From the NCBI RefSeq assembly GCF_040954835.1, contig NW_027168383.1:497501-561500 (forward strand): a stretch of DNA of 64,000 nt, written 5' to 3'. This document shows positions 1 to 10,239 of the stretch, one piece after another. The DNA comes from Lepisosteus oculatus (taxonomy: Eukaryota > Chordata > Actinopteri > Semionotiformes > Lepisosteidae). The notes below the pieces were generated by a model. The model worked only from the letters and a program-made list of their open reading frames with translations, was not told where the DNA came from and did no database searches. How positions within the stretch are numbered: position 1 is the stretch's first letter; each line of letters opens with the position of its first letter. The position numbers and the translations under genes are program-made.

Positions 1-185
1 ATTCTCTGTTGTGTATCTCTTTGTTTGGTGCACAATTTATATTAATAAATGTATCTAGTGTATTGAACCCCTGTGTGTGCGTTGTTAGTTGTTCTGACGA
101 TTGATTTTCTAAAAGCCCCAACTAACAACCTCGTGATTACTGCTACAATAAATAATTGTCTCAGTAAACCCATCAAACCATTACA
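1..185 (+). repeat. 3' part of the family-B 5' LTR
   Basis: Matches the last part of the LTR at 45,221-46,600, including the AATAAA-type signal in TTAATAAATGTATC and the terminal CTACA-like end (here TTACA). It is cut off by the window start. It is shorter than the 46 kb copy by about 95 bases just after the first 25 bases, so LTR length varies within the family. Confidence 0.85.
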
Positions 186-190
186 TTTAA

Positions 191-208
191 TGGCGTCCCT
201 GGGTGGGC
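191..208 (+). promoter_or_regulatory. Primer-binding site for tRNA-Asn (family B)
   Basis: TGGCGTCCCTGGGTGGGC lies five bases after the LTR end. It is the exact complement of the 3' end of tRNA-Asn including CCA, as seen in the tRNA-Asn gene at 63,027-63,100 (ending CCCACCCAGGGACG). An identical site lies at 46,606-46,623 in the second copy. Confidence 0.85.
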
Positions 209-458
209 GAGTTTAGAATGAAATGAGAATCAGTCGCACAGAATAACTGATGTTGCTGTGAGTTCAAGTTCAGCACAGCACCGCGGCTTCTATACACGAA
301 TACCGGGTGTGCTGATAACTGCGTAAAGAAATCCCCCTGTTTTCTAGCGTTTAGTGTAACGTGTGCTGATTGGAAATCCATCTGCTCAGGTGTCTAGATT
401 CCATACTGTATTTTGGAAAAAGAAAAAAAAAAGTAATACTCTTAAAGTTTCTCTGACG

Positions 459-1864
459 TGTAGCGGTGAGGCTTATTAATAGAAAGAATTAAGTGTTCTG
501 AGCCTTCCCAAATGAGGCCCCATTTCTCTGTTCATCTCTGTGGTGCAGCCACAGAGAAACTATTCATGCAAGATGTTTTCTTTTGATAAGGACAGCTCCC
601 AAAGGGGGATGCACTTAGCTAAGCCTGGCTATCATGATCAATGGTCATCCATTGGCACCTATCTGTCTAGGGAGTGCCAGTTGGACATCTGGACTGCATT
701 ACTAAGTGTCAGGAGTAAGTGACTCATATCTCACCTTGATCAACCAATCAGGGACTGGTAGGGCCGAGTAACCCACATGGGACTCTGATGCCCATGGAAC
801 TTTCAGCCAATCAATGAGCTGAAGTTCCTCCAGGTAAAAACAGGCAACACAGAGAGCCTGGAGATTCAGATTCAGAAGGGAAGATTCAACAAGATTCAGA
901 TTCAGATTCAGATTCAACAATTCTAAAGGGAATTCAAAGGAGAATCCCAAGGGCAGGACATTCTCGCAGCGCGCCTCCTGACCATCCTGAGACTCAGCCC
1001 GGACAACCATGGAACGGCCAGTATGTCCGAGTGCCAGAACCTTCCTTTGTTCTAAGAGTCTAGAGTGGAGGTTGCCAGAGAGTAACCAGCAGCAGGCCTT
1101 GTGAACAGGTCGGAACTGTGGACAGCTGAATCACTATTCAGAACTAGCTCTTCATCAGGAACGAACCGGTCCTCTTCCTGACTTGCTGGGACCCACAGTC
1201 ATCTTTTCTCCTGTGCACAAACTTTGCTAGTTAAAGCCAACAGTGAGCATCAGCAGCGCACCGTCGCAAGCCGCACAGCACAGCCTGGCACGGAGCCAGA
1301 GAGCGCGGATTGGACAGCAACAGCCTGCAACTGTTTCTTTGAGTCCGCAGGAGATCTGAATCCCCAAAGATTGGATGAGTATTCAACTTCAATGCATTAC
1401 AGCTCGAGAATTCAATTGTTATCCCAACCAGTTGATATCAATTTAATTCCTAAGAGTTATGTACTTGTTTTGAGTATCTAATGTAGAAGTTGTAACCAAG
1501 TTCATTTATGAAACGGTCTTAATGAATGATATACTGAACGTATGTCCTCTTGATATGTGTAACACTTTGTAACTGATTGAATATATACCTTTTGTATTCT
1601 GATAACCCTCTCGATAAGATCTGTTAGGTTTATATGCATATTCTATGTATTAATAAATGTATGCTCGTGTATTAGTACCTGTGTGTGTGCGTTGTTTGAG
1701 TTATATCGCATGGTTGGATTCTAAAGCCATCAAAAGAATCAACTTTGTGATTTACTGCTACAATTAATAATTGTCTCAGTAAATGCCCAAACCCTGCAGA
1801 ACTGGTGCCTTCAGAGAGCCACTATGATTACATATTTGGCGTCCCTGAACCGGTTTTCCCTACA
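459..1864 (+). repeat. Family-A 5' LTR (1,406 bp)
   Basis: Starts TGTAGCGG and ends CCCTACA, giving short inverted ends TGTAG/CTACA. It holds two CCAAT boxes (CCAATCAGGG near 744 and CCAATCAATG near 808), a GATTCAGATTC-type short tandem repeat near 865-920, and a polyadenylation-type AATAAA near 1651. The last 35 bases contain one unit of the primer-binding-site-like repeat that continues into the leader. Small open frames inside the LTR recur in both LTRs and are not genes. Confidence 0.93.
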
Positions 1865-1922
1865 TTATTTGGCGTCCCTGAACGGCTATGAATCACTACA
1901 CATTTGGCGTCCCTGGCACGGG
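1829..1922 (+). promoter_or_regulatory. Three reiterated PBS-like units at the LTR/leader border
   Basis: TGGCGTCCCTG occurs at 1837, 1870 and 1905, each preceded four to five bases earlier by a TACA end (1829-1832, 1861-1864, 1897-1900). Each looks like an LTR end followed by a primer-binding site for tRNA-Asn. Only the third extends the match by another base (TGGCGTCCCTGG), so it or the second was probably the working site. In this provirus the LTR ends at the second TACA. In the solo LTR at 60,714-62,197 it ends at the third. Confidence 0.8.
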
Positions 1923-2162
1923 CGTGGCAAGACTGAAATGAGTCAACCAAGCGGAATAATTCATATAAAACGCCGCGGGTTTCATACACGACAATACAGT
2001 GTGCTGAAAGCCAAAAGAAAAAGTTCCCCTTGCTCTTTAAGCAGTGCTTGATTGTTTTGTGATCTTTTGCGATCTACCGGGTTGATTGCATACTTGATCT
2101 TGTGGTTTTCTGTGGTAAAACTGTGATTTCGTACTTAAAAGTAATACTCTTTAAGTTTAACG

Positions 2163-5100
2163 ATGGTTGCTAAAAGGTCTGAATTCGAGTCGCTATTAAG
2201 CACTCTCTCTAGCAGCGACAGGTCTGACCACGATCTCTTCCATATCTCCGTCAGCGGAGAAGCTAGTAGAATAAATCTCCATTCTCTGAGAGAGCTAGCG
2301 AAGGACATAGAGAGATTTGACCCCGCAGTGTCAGAGAATAATATCGAGAGTTATATTCAGGACCTCAGGTATAACCTGCAGTACCTGCCAAACGCCACAG
2401 AACAGGAGAAAGTGTTTCTGGTCAGGAAAACTACCAGCAGAGCTGTACATGAGTGGATGGCTAGGCAGATGAAAGAAGTCTGTAATGACTTTGAGCAGCT
2501 TTGTCAAGCACTTATCGAAGAATACAGTGCGTTTATTGACCCGTCTGCTGCGATAGCCGCCGCTCTTAACATTAAGCACGAGAGAGCAGAGTCCCCTCGT
2601 GAATATTACGAGAGACTTAGACGAACTTATTTTGCAGGGCGAAATGATGAGGGTTGCGAAGAGAACACACATTTCAAGGGTTTATTCATTGCGAATCTCC
2701 ACCCGTCAGTCAGAAAAATGATCTTAATGCATACAGATGCACAGACCATGAAAATGACTGATATTAAGAGATTCGTGCAGAAAGCCTGGGAGTATGATGT
2801 CCAAAGTCGCTCTGAGCAAAAAGCTGCTAAAGCGACTGTGTTCGCCGTCAGAGCCAGCAGGGTTAATTCCCCCCTGCTCGAAGGAGCACAGGCTCCTGAG
2901 CTGGCTAAGCCCCGTTCCAAAGGCACACAGGACCGCACCCAGCGTCCTAAGTGCCATGAGAACACCGGGGGAGGGAAAGGGCTAGAAAAGGCTGAACAAA
3001 AAGCCGCCCGCCTGGCCAGGCTTGAACAAGCTTTATTAGGACAGGGACAACCGCTCCCCAAGGCTGCCGGAAGCGTGAATGAGCTGATACTCTCCACTGG
3101 AGGAGGCGGAGACCCGCCCCCTCTCCCTCCCTCAGTCTATTTGATTGAGCGGAAGGGTTCCTGCCTGGATGAATTCAGCCACTCCCAAGTGAGTGCTGAC
3201 TCCACCCCTGAAGTCACAGAGCAGGCAGTAAAACACAGAGGAAAAGCAGGAAGCTTTTACCTCAAGGCTGCCATGGGAGATGTCTTACACAGTGAGACAC
3301 TGATTGACACTGAGGTTGAGAGGTGTTTGATGTCACACGGCAAGCTCAAACGGGTAGAAAAAGAAAAGGGCATGCGACTCAGAGAGGAACCTTTGGTGGA
3401 TCACCAGAAAGGCAAAGTGTGGAAACAGGTCAAGGCTCCTAAGCCTTCTGTACAGAAGAAAAGGGGGGCCAAGAGGCAGACTGTGCTCACACAGTGCCCA
3501 CCGAACACAGAAGCCTATGTGGAGATTCCTTCTGTTCCCTCTGGACAAGAAATACAAATATTTTCTTGTTCCCCGAATATACAGGGAAGTCGTGTCCCGG
3601 CCGAGGTCCCAACAGCCTCCCTGCCACAGGAGCGGTGCTCCAAGCAGCCGCCTGATCCACCAGGTAAAGCACACCCCTTTTACATCCCTAAAGAGGAGCA
3701 GATCTCCCCACCTGGCGATGAAAAGGAGCTTTCCCTGTGTACCCTGGCACCCAAGAGGGGTCAGGACCACCACCCTGCAGTGGTGGAAGGGATCCAGATG
3801 GCAGGAGAGCAGGTTGGTGATGTAGCCCTCACCCTTAGCCCTGAGAGGTCCTCTATTAGTGAGGATCTGCTTGAGCAGCTGTCACAGGGCCACCGCCAGG
3901 TGCCCCTGGTGCAACATTCACAGGTTAGACAGGAGGTCCAGCTGGACTCTGAGACTACTGCGCTGTGGACACACCTGATCCCAGATGCCGATTCCCTCTG
4001 CTTTGACCCAGGGAACCTGCAGTCAGGTAACATTATTTCTCACAACTACCAGGTAGTGAGTGAGACTGACCTGATTGTTCCTGCCTCAACGGCAGGGTTT
4101 CCAACACACCCAGTCCAACAGAAGGGACAGGGAATGAAAGCCGAGCCGGTTTTCTTACAGCCACCAGCTCAGTCTGTCAGTCTGAGTCTGATCAACAGTG
4201 GTTCAGCCAGACTGGAGCTGGATGGTCAAGTCACCCGCCTGCCAGTGCAGGACATCGCAAAGAGGGGTGTCAGAATCCCCGCCTGCACTGACATGGGCCT
4301 GGTGAGTGATAGTAAGTTCAAGGACAGTGAACTAGCTATCCCAGTGCTGGGGCAGCTCCCTGAACCCCTAGCGAGGGAAAGGGGGAGCGAGCAGGTGTCC
4401 TACACCCACGCCCAGCGAACGATTGTAAACATGCCGATAGAGGGATTCCTCAATCAGGAAGTGTGCAGGGTGGACCTGAACAGTGAGAATGGGGTAACAA
4501 TCCCAGATCACTCAGGTGCTCCAGATGACCACTCAGCCGAGGGTCAGGCATGCTCCACCGCTGCACCGCCCCCTGCAGGGTTCCTAGAGCACAGGCATGA
4601 ACAAATCGAAAAAGCAAATGTCCTGGAAAAGGAGGAGCAGCATCAGCAGCTGCATCAGATCTCCACAGATTTCCAGGATGTTGGTGCCCAAGATGCCACA
4701 TGGCATACTGAGAAAGACACCATGTACACGCTGCGCCAGCTTAGAAAGGCAACAGTCACTCAGAAGGAGATGACTGGGATCAGCCACCCGAAAAGACTTT
4801 TGGGAGGACTGATTGCTGCCGCCACTGTTGCACGTTTGCTATTTCTGGTAGGTTTGTGTGCTACTGGCACTCTCCCCCTGACTGCCCCAAGAAGGCAGGT
4901 GTCAGAGATGCCAGAGGGTAGTGACAGACTGTATCGACAGCAGCAAAAGTTGGAAAGCTTAGGGAAAACCCTACAGGCAACTTCCTATGCAACAGGGTTA
5001 AACCTTATTCCCCAAACAGTGGACATGATTGTTGGTGTTATACAGTGGGTTTATGCTTGTGTGCAACAGGCCAGAATGTTGACACAAGACCTGTTAAGGG

Positions 5101-5384
5101 AGCTTAGTGCCACTGTAGCCAGTCTAGCCATGGCACAAATCCCAACCCACTTGATTCCACTCTTCTCAGTAGAGGAGTATGTGACATTAACCCCATCGCT
5201 CATAGCTCACCCAGAAGGCAATCCAAGATTGAATTCAGTTCCAAATCTTGAGATGGGTATGGCTACCAAAGCTATCCATTGGCTGAGTCTAAATGATTCA
5301 CCAATGAAGGGTGTAAAGCTACTGACGAGCAGAGGGATGTTAATGAACCCCACGAAGAGCAGGTGGGAAGTAAATGGCTGGTAA
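2163..5384 (+). CDS. Family-A gag-like polyprotein with env-like tail (fossil element)
   Basis: A 1,073-codon frame on the plus strand. Residues about 1-230 match the family-B Gag: an N-terminal [17 protein letters not shown], then a capsid-like core with [27 protein letters not shown] and [21 protein letters not shown] proline- and charge-rich linker follows, then a protease-like remnant near residues 350-400. The C-terminal 200 residues hold [20 protein letters not shown], a hydrophobic run that could be a fusion-peptide-like or membrane segment, followed by helical sequence of envelope transmembrane type (inference). The coiled-coil part of family-B Gag is not present. The start is chosen because it aligns with the family-B gag start MAAKMSEVESL. 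The frame is still open, fitting a young non-autonomous element. Confidence 0.75.
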   Translation: MVAKRSEFESLLSTLSSSDRSDHDLFHISVSGEASRINLHSLRELAKDIERFDPAVSENNIESYIQDLRYNLQYLPNATEQEKVFLVRKTTSRAVHEWMARQMKEVCNDFEQLCQALIEEYSAFIDPSAAIAAALNIKHERAESPREYYERLRRTYFAGRNDEGCEENTHFKGLFIANLHPSVRKMILMHTDAQTMKMTDIKRFVQKAWEYDVQSRSEQKAAKATVFAVRASRVNSPLLEGAQAPELAKPRSKGTQDRTQRPKCHENTGGGKGLEKAEQKAARLARLEQALLGQGQPLPKAAGSVNELILSTGGGGDPPPLPPSVYLIERKGSCLDEFSHSQVSADSTPEVTEQAVKHRGKAGSFYLKAAMGDVLHSETLIDTEVERCLMSHGKLKRVEKEKGMRLREEPLVDHQKGKVWKQVKAPKPSVQKKRGAKRQTVLTQCPPNTEAYVEIPSVPSGQEIQIFSCSPNIQGSRVPAEVPTASLPQERCSKQPPDPPGKAHPFYIPKEEQISPPGDEKELSLCTLAPKRGQDHHPAVVEGIQMAGEQVGDVALTLSPERSSISEDLLEQLSQGHRQVPLVQHSQVRQEVQLDSETTALWTHLIPDADSLCFDPGNLQSGNIISHNYQVVSETDLIVPASTAGFPTHPVQQKGQGMKAEPVFLQPPAQSVSLSLINSGSARLELDGQVTRLPVQDIAKRGVRIPACTDMGLVSDSKFKDSELAIPVLGQLPEPLARERGSEQVSYTHAQRTIVNMPIEGFLNQEVCRVDLNSENGVTIPDHSGAPDDHSAEGQACSTAAPPPAGFLEHRHEQIEKANVLEKEEQHQQLHQISTDFQDVGAQDATWHTEKDTMYTLRQLRKATVTQKEMTGISHPKRLLGGLIAAATVARLLFLVGLCATGTLPLTAPRRQVSEMPEGSDRLYRQQQKLESLGKTLQATSYATGLNLIPQTVDMIVGVIQWVYACVQQARMLTQDLLRELSATVASLAMAQIPTHLIPLFSVEEYVTLTPSLIAHPEGNPRLNSVPNLEMGMATKAIHWLSLNDSPMKGVKLLTSRGMLMNPTKSRWEVNGW

Positions 5385-6135
5385 GCACACCACATTTAAC
5401 TGACACTATGACTTGTGACAGGCATGATACAGCTACCGCAATGCAGCTACCTAATCAAACAGTTTTCCTGCAAGTTCCCAAGGAGGCCATAGTACAGCTT
5501 GGACTTAACACTGTACGGTCTGGAACCAGACAATATAAGACCAAACTTGAGGTCGTGGATGCCTTCAGGTGCCACACTATTGAATTGGATAGAAATCCAA
5601 GAAACAGTAAGTCCTGAAGAGGTACAGGTAGTTGAGTTTGCTTTAATGGAACAAACCTCCAAACCACCCTAGCAGATACCCAACACAGGTGTTGTGGTTT
5701 ATCGGGGGGGCTGGGAACAGGAACCGTTGTTATTGTAACACTACTGCCAGGTAGCTGGATCATGACTGACAGTGTACTCTGAATGATGTACTCTCACATC
5801 AAGATGTACTCTGGGTAGCATGAATGAGTCAAAGGTAGCATGTCAAAAGAAAGGAAGTGACTTCTCCCCAAATATCTACTACAGAGGTATCAGATATTGA
5901 CAGTGAACTTCCTGATGTGTACTCCTAGACTTAGATAATGTCTCCTACCGTGTTTATACATACTCCAGATGTTATTCATCCTGTTTGTATCCAATGCTGG
6001 TTCCGGTATGAATTCTCGAGGAGTAATGTAGACATTTAAGATTAATGTTCTAATGGCAAGGGACATCACTTAACTCTGTTTTGTTTTGAAGGCAACAATG
6101 CCTCGGGACCTCGTGGCCTTCAAAAAGGGGGGATA
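5385..6135 (+). other. Family-A 3' noncoding region and polypurine tract
   Basis: Lies between the long frame and the 3' LTR. It ends in the purine run AAAAAGGGGGGATA (6122-6135) directly before the TGTAGC of the 3' LTR, the expected plus-strand primer. No further credible gene is seen. Confidence 0.7.
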
Positions 6136-7541
6136 TGTAGCGGTGAGGCTTATTAATAGAAAGAATTAAGTGTTCTGAGCCTTCCCAAATGAGGCCCCAT
6201 TTCTCTGTTCATCTCTGTGGTGCAGCCACAGAGAAACTATTCATGCAAGATGTTTTCTTTTGATAAGGACAGCTCCCAAAGGGGGATGCACTTAGCTAAG
6301 CCTGGCTATCATGATCAATGGTCATCCATTGGCGCCTATCTGTCTAGGGAGTGCCAGTTGGACATCTGGACTGCATTACTAAGTGTCAGGAGTAAGTGAC
6401 TCATATCTCACCTTGATCAACCAATCAGGGACTGGTAGGGCCGAGTAACCCACATGGGACTCTGATGCCCATGGAACTTTCAGCCAATCAATGAGCTGAA
6501 GTTCCTCCAGGTAAAAACAGGCAACACAGAGAGCCTGGAGATTCAGATTCAGAAGGGAAGATTCAACAAGATTCAGATTCAGATTCAGATTCAACAATTC
6601 TAAAGGGAATTCAAAGGAGAATCCCAAGGGCAGGACATTCTCGCAGCGCGCCTCCTGACCATCCTGAGACTCAGCCCGGACAACCATGGAACGGCCAGTA
6701 TGTCCGAGTGCCAGAACCTTCCTTTGTTCTAAGAGTCTAGAGTGGAGGTTGCCAGAGAGTAACCAGCAGCAGGCCTTGTGAATAGGTCGGAACTGTGGAC
6801 AGCTGAATCACTATTCAGAACTAGCTCTTCATCAGGAACGAACCGGTCCTCTTCCTGACTTGCTGGGACCCACAGTCATCTTTTCTCCTGTGCACAAACT
6901 TTGCTAGTTAAAGCCAACAGTGAGCATCAGCAGCGCACCGTCGCAAGCCGCACAGCACAGCCTGGCACGGAGCCAGAGAGCGCGGATTGGACAGCAACAG
7001 CCTGCAACTGTTTCTTTGAGTCCGCAGGAGATCTGAATCCCCAAAGATTGGATGAGTATTCAACTTCAATGCATTACAGCTCGAGAATTCAATTGTTATC
7101 CCAACCAGTTGATATCAATTTAATTCCTAAGAGTTATGTACTTGTTTTGAGTATCTAATGTAGAAGTTGTAACCAAGTTCATTTATGAAACGGTCTTAAT
7201 GAATGATATACTGAACGTATGTCCTCTTGATATGTGTAACACTTTGTAACTGATTGAATATATACCTTTTGTATTCTGATAACCCTCTCGATAAGATCTG
7301 TTAGGTTTATATGCATATTCTATGTATTAATAAATGTATCCTCGTGTATTAGTACCTGTGTGTGTGCGTTGTTTGAGTTATATCGCATGGTTGGATTCTA
7401 AAGCCATCAAAAGAATCAACTTTGTGATTTATTGCTACAATTAATAATTGTCTCAGTAAATGCCCAAACCCTGCAGAACTGGTGCCTTCAGAGAGCCACT
7501 ATGATTACATATTTGGCGTCCCTGAACCGGTTTTCCCTACA
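6136..7541 (+). repeat. Family-A 3' LTR (1,406 bp)
   Basis: Near-identical to 459-1864 (about four differences seen by eye). Ends CCCTACA at 7541, followed by the GACG target duplication and then by the resumed family-B leader and gag. Confidence 0.93.
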
Positions 7542-7547
7542 GACGTA

Positions 7548-9290
7548 ATGACAATGGCTGCTAAAATGTCTGAAGTGGAGTCGCTTATAAGTACTATTTC
7601 TAGCGACGACAATCCTGGTTACTGGAGTGGTATCGAAAAGTTGAACTTTGATGATATTGAGAAGCTGCAAGTAGATTTAGTAGCTAAGGTAGCGAACCAG
7701 CTTAACACAGGAGGGTCTGTGAAAGCAGTTCTGGTCCTATCGAGTTTCACCTTAAATCTAGCTAAACAGCTGGAACTGTCTTTGTCCGAGCTGACAAAGT
7801 TTCAAAAGCTTCAGGGAACGCTAGAAAGATATAAGGCGGAGCGAGTTGAGTTGTTGGATATAATCAGAGAAAAGAGAGTGAAAAATGAGGAAAGTGAAGA
7901 CTGACTCAGGGAAGTTTTAGGTAAATTAGATGACTTGTCTGCTAGAGAAACTGCGGCTGAGGTAGCTAGGAGAGACCTGGAAGCGAGCTTGAAAGAAAAA
8001 GAAAAAGAAATTGAGAGTTTAAATGAGCTCAGCCAGGAAAGGCAAAAGGAGTCAGATGCTGCCGTACTGGAAGCAAAATAGACTAGATCCCACTTGCATG
8101 CCAGCCCACCTAGCAGCCCGGAGCGCTCACACAGCGCGCCGGGAGGAGGTTTCTCCCGGCCAGGGTCTGTGGTCGGATCGGCATGGGGGAGATCGCCGAG
8201 TCCTGCGCGAAACGCAAGGGCGAGTCAGTTCAGGCATAGACCCCCTGCTCCTGATCACGGCCGTCTCCCTGCCCGCGGAGAAACCGTAAAAATTAACCTC
8301 CACTCCCTGAGGCAGTTAGCCAAAGATGTAGAAAGGTTTGACCCGTCAGTGTCAGGGAATAATGTGGAGACCTACATCGATGAGCTGAGATATACTTTGC
8401 AGTTTATGCCCGAAGCGTCCGAACAGGAAAAGGCTATGTTAGTAAGGAAAACTACCAGCCGAGCGGTCCACGAGTGGATGTCTAGACAAGGACCGGAGGT
8501 CTGTAATAGCTTTGAGGAGCTGTGTCAGGCAATGTTCGGAGAATTTTCGGCTTTTATCGATCCCATAGCTGCCGTGGCCGCTGTGCACCATATTAAGCAC
8601 GAAAAAGCTGAAGCCCCTCGCGACTATTATCAGAGGCTTAGGCGCACTTATTTTGCTGGGCGGAATGAAGAGGGTTGCGAAGAGAACGTGAATTTCAAAG
8701 GTTTATTCATTGCTAATCTGCATCCCTCAGTCAGGAAAATGATTGTGATGCACACTGATGCAAAAGCGATGAAAATGTCTGACATTAGAAGGTTGGCTCA
8801 AAAAGCCTGGGGAGCTGAAGTCTCTGCTTCCTCAGAGCAAAAACCTGCTAAAACGGCCGTGTTCGCCACTAAAGCCAGCAGGGTTGACGACTCGCCTCAG
8901 CTCGAGGCAGCTGAGGTTCCTGAGCTCGCTAAGCCCCGTCGCAAAATAGGCAGGCAGGACCGCACTAAGCGTCAGAGCCGCCGTGAGCGCTACGGGGAAG
9001 GCAAGGGCTCAGGCAGAGCCTATCATAAGACTGGACGAAGGGAGTCAACTGCAGCCCGCCTGGCCAGGCTTGAACAAGCCCTGCCTGAGAGATCAGGACA
9101 GGGTAAACCTTCCGCACCGAATGCCGGAAGTGTGAATGAGCTTAGGGGGACCACGCCCCTTCTCACTGGAGGAGGCGGGGATCCGTCCCAAGCCCCTCCC
9201 TCAGTCTATCTGATTGGGTGGGAGGGTTCCTGCCTGGAAGAAGGCTGTGACTCTGAGTTGGGCGCTGACCCACAATCCTACAATTCTTAG
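7548..9290 (+). pseudogene. Family-B gag region (fossil)
   Basis: Begins MTMAAKMSEVESLISTISSDD immediately after the nested element. A leucine- and charge-rich predicted coiled coil follows (about 7650-8090), then a basic linker, then the capsid-like core shared with family [56 protein letters not shown] and [21 protein letters not shown] basic Arg/Lys-rich tail could bind nucleic acid. No CCHC zinc knuckle is seen. The region is broken. Confidence 0.8.
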
Positions 9291-9299
9291 GGAATCTCA

Positions 9300-9800
9300 G
9301 CCAGAAAGGCAAAGCAAGGCGTATTTATATCAAGGTTTCTCTTGAAAACGTCTTAGATAGAGAAGCACTGATTGACACTGGGGCTGAAATTAGTTTGATG
9401 TCAGCCGATCTACTCAGCGAGCTCAAACGAGTAGCGAAAGGAAAAGGCATCAGACTTAAGGTAGAACCGTGTAAGATAGATATTTCCAGCTATACCCAGG
9501 ATCATGCCAGGATCACACACCGAGTGTGGGTGGCACTTAGGTTCGGGCCAATGAACGTGGTGCATCCTGTTTACATCTCTAGGTTTAAAACAGAGCCACT
9601 ACTCATTGGCCAAGACCTGCTTGACAGGCTGGAGCCTCTGGTGGACTGCCAGCGTGGAAAATTGTGGGCTCAGGTCAAAAACCCTAAGCCTGTTGCACAG
9701 CAAAAAGGGGGATTCAGTGGTTATGCTGTGATCACACAGTGCCCACTGAACACTATAGCTGAGTTGGAGGTTCCTCCTGGTTCCTCTGGACGAGAATAAA
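9300..9800 (+). pseudogene. Family-B protease region (fossil)
   Basis: Contains ALIDTGAEISLMS, the aspartic-protease active-site pattern (D-T/S-G), followed by a downstream LLIGQDLLD segment typical of retropepsins. It lies between gag and pol as in retroviruses. Part of a broken element. Confidence 0.75.
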
Positions 9801-10239
9801 TGTCTCTTCTTGCTTTCCAAAACTACAGGGAAGTCCTGCCCAGGCCAGCACTCCCACGGTCTCCCAACTACAGGAGCAGTGCTCCAAGCAGCTGCTTGAC
9901 CCGCCAGGTAAAGCACACCCCCTTTTCATCCCTGAAGAAGAGTGGATCTCCCTGTCCGGTAATGAATGGGAGTCCTTTCTGTGCACCCTGGTACCTCAGG
10001 GGGTCCAGGACTACCACCCCATGGTGGTGGGAGGGGGTCCAGGTGGCAGAAGTGCAGGTTGATGATGTAATTCTTAGCCTCAGCTCTGAGAAGTCCATAA
10101 TCAGTGAAGGTCTGTTCGAGGACCTGTCGCGAAGCTGTCAGGTGACCCTGGTGACGCAGTCACAGGTTCTGTGGTGGGCACCCCCATCTCATAAGTCCAT
10201 TTGGAGCAAAGGAAGCTGTGTAGCTTCCATCTCCATCGG

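Larger units (their letters stand above)
459..7541 (+). mobile_element. Family-A LTR provirus nested in family B; looks structurally whole, no pol
   Basis: Two 1,406-bp LTRs (459-1864 and 6136-7541) bound a 4.3 kb interior. The element is flanked by a 4-bp target-site duplication GACG (455-458 and 7542-7545). The unoccupied sequence is preserved in the other family-B copy near 46,870, which proves the nesting. By eye the two LTRs differ at only about four positions, so insertion was recent, probably under about a million years at common vertebrate substitution rates (inference). The interior carries one long gag-like frame with an env-like tail. No reverse transcriptase, RNase H or integrase is present, so it can only have moved with enzymes supplied by a relative such as family B. 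Confidence 0.93.

Noticed and set aside
540-1481. Small frames (60, 102 and 85 codons) inside the family-A LTR
   Set aside because: They recur in both LTRs only because the LTRs are identical; they lie in regulatory DNA.
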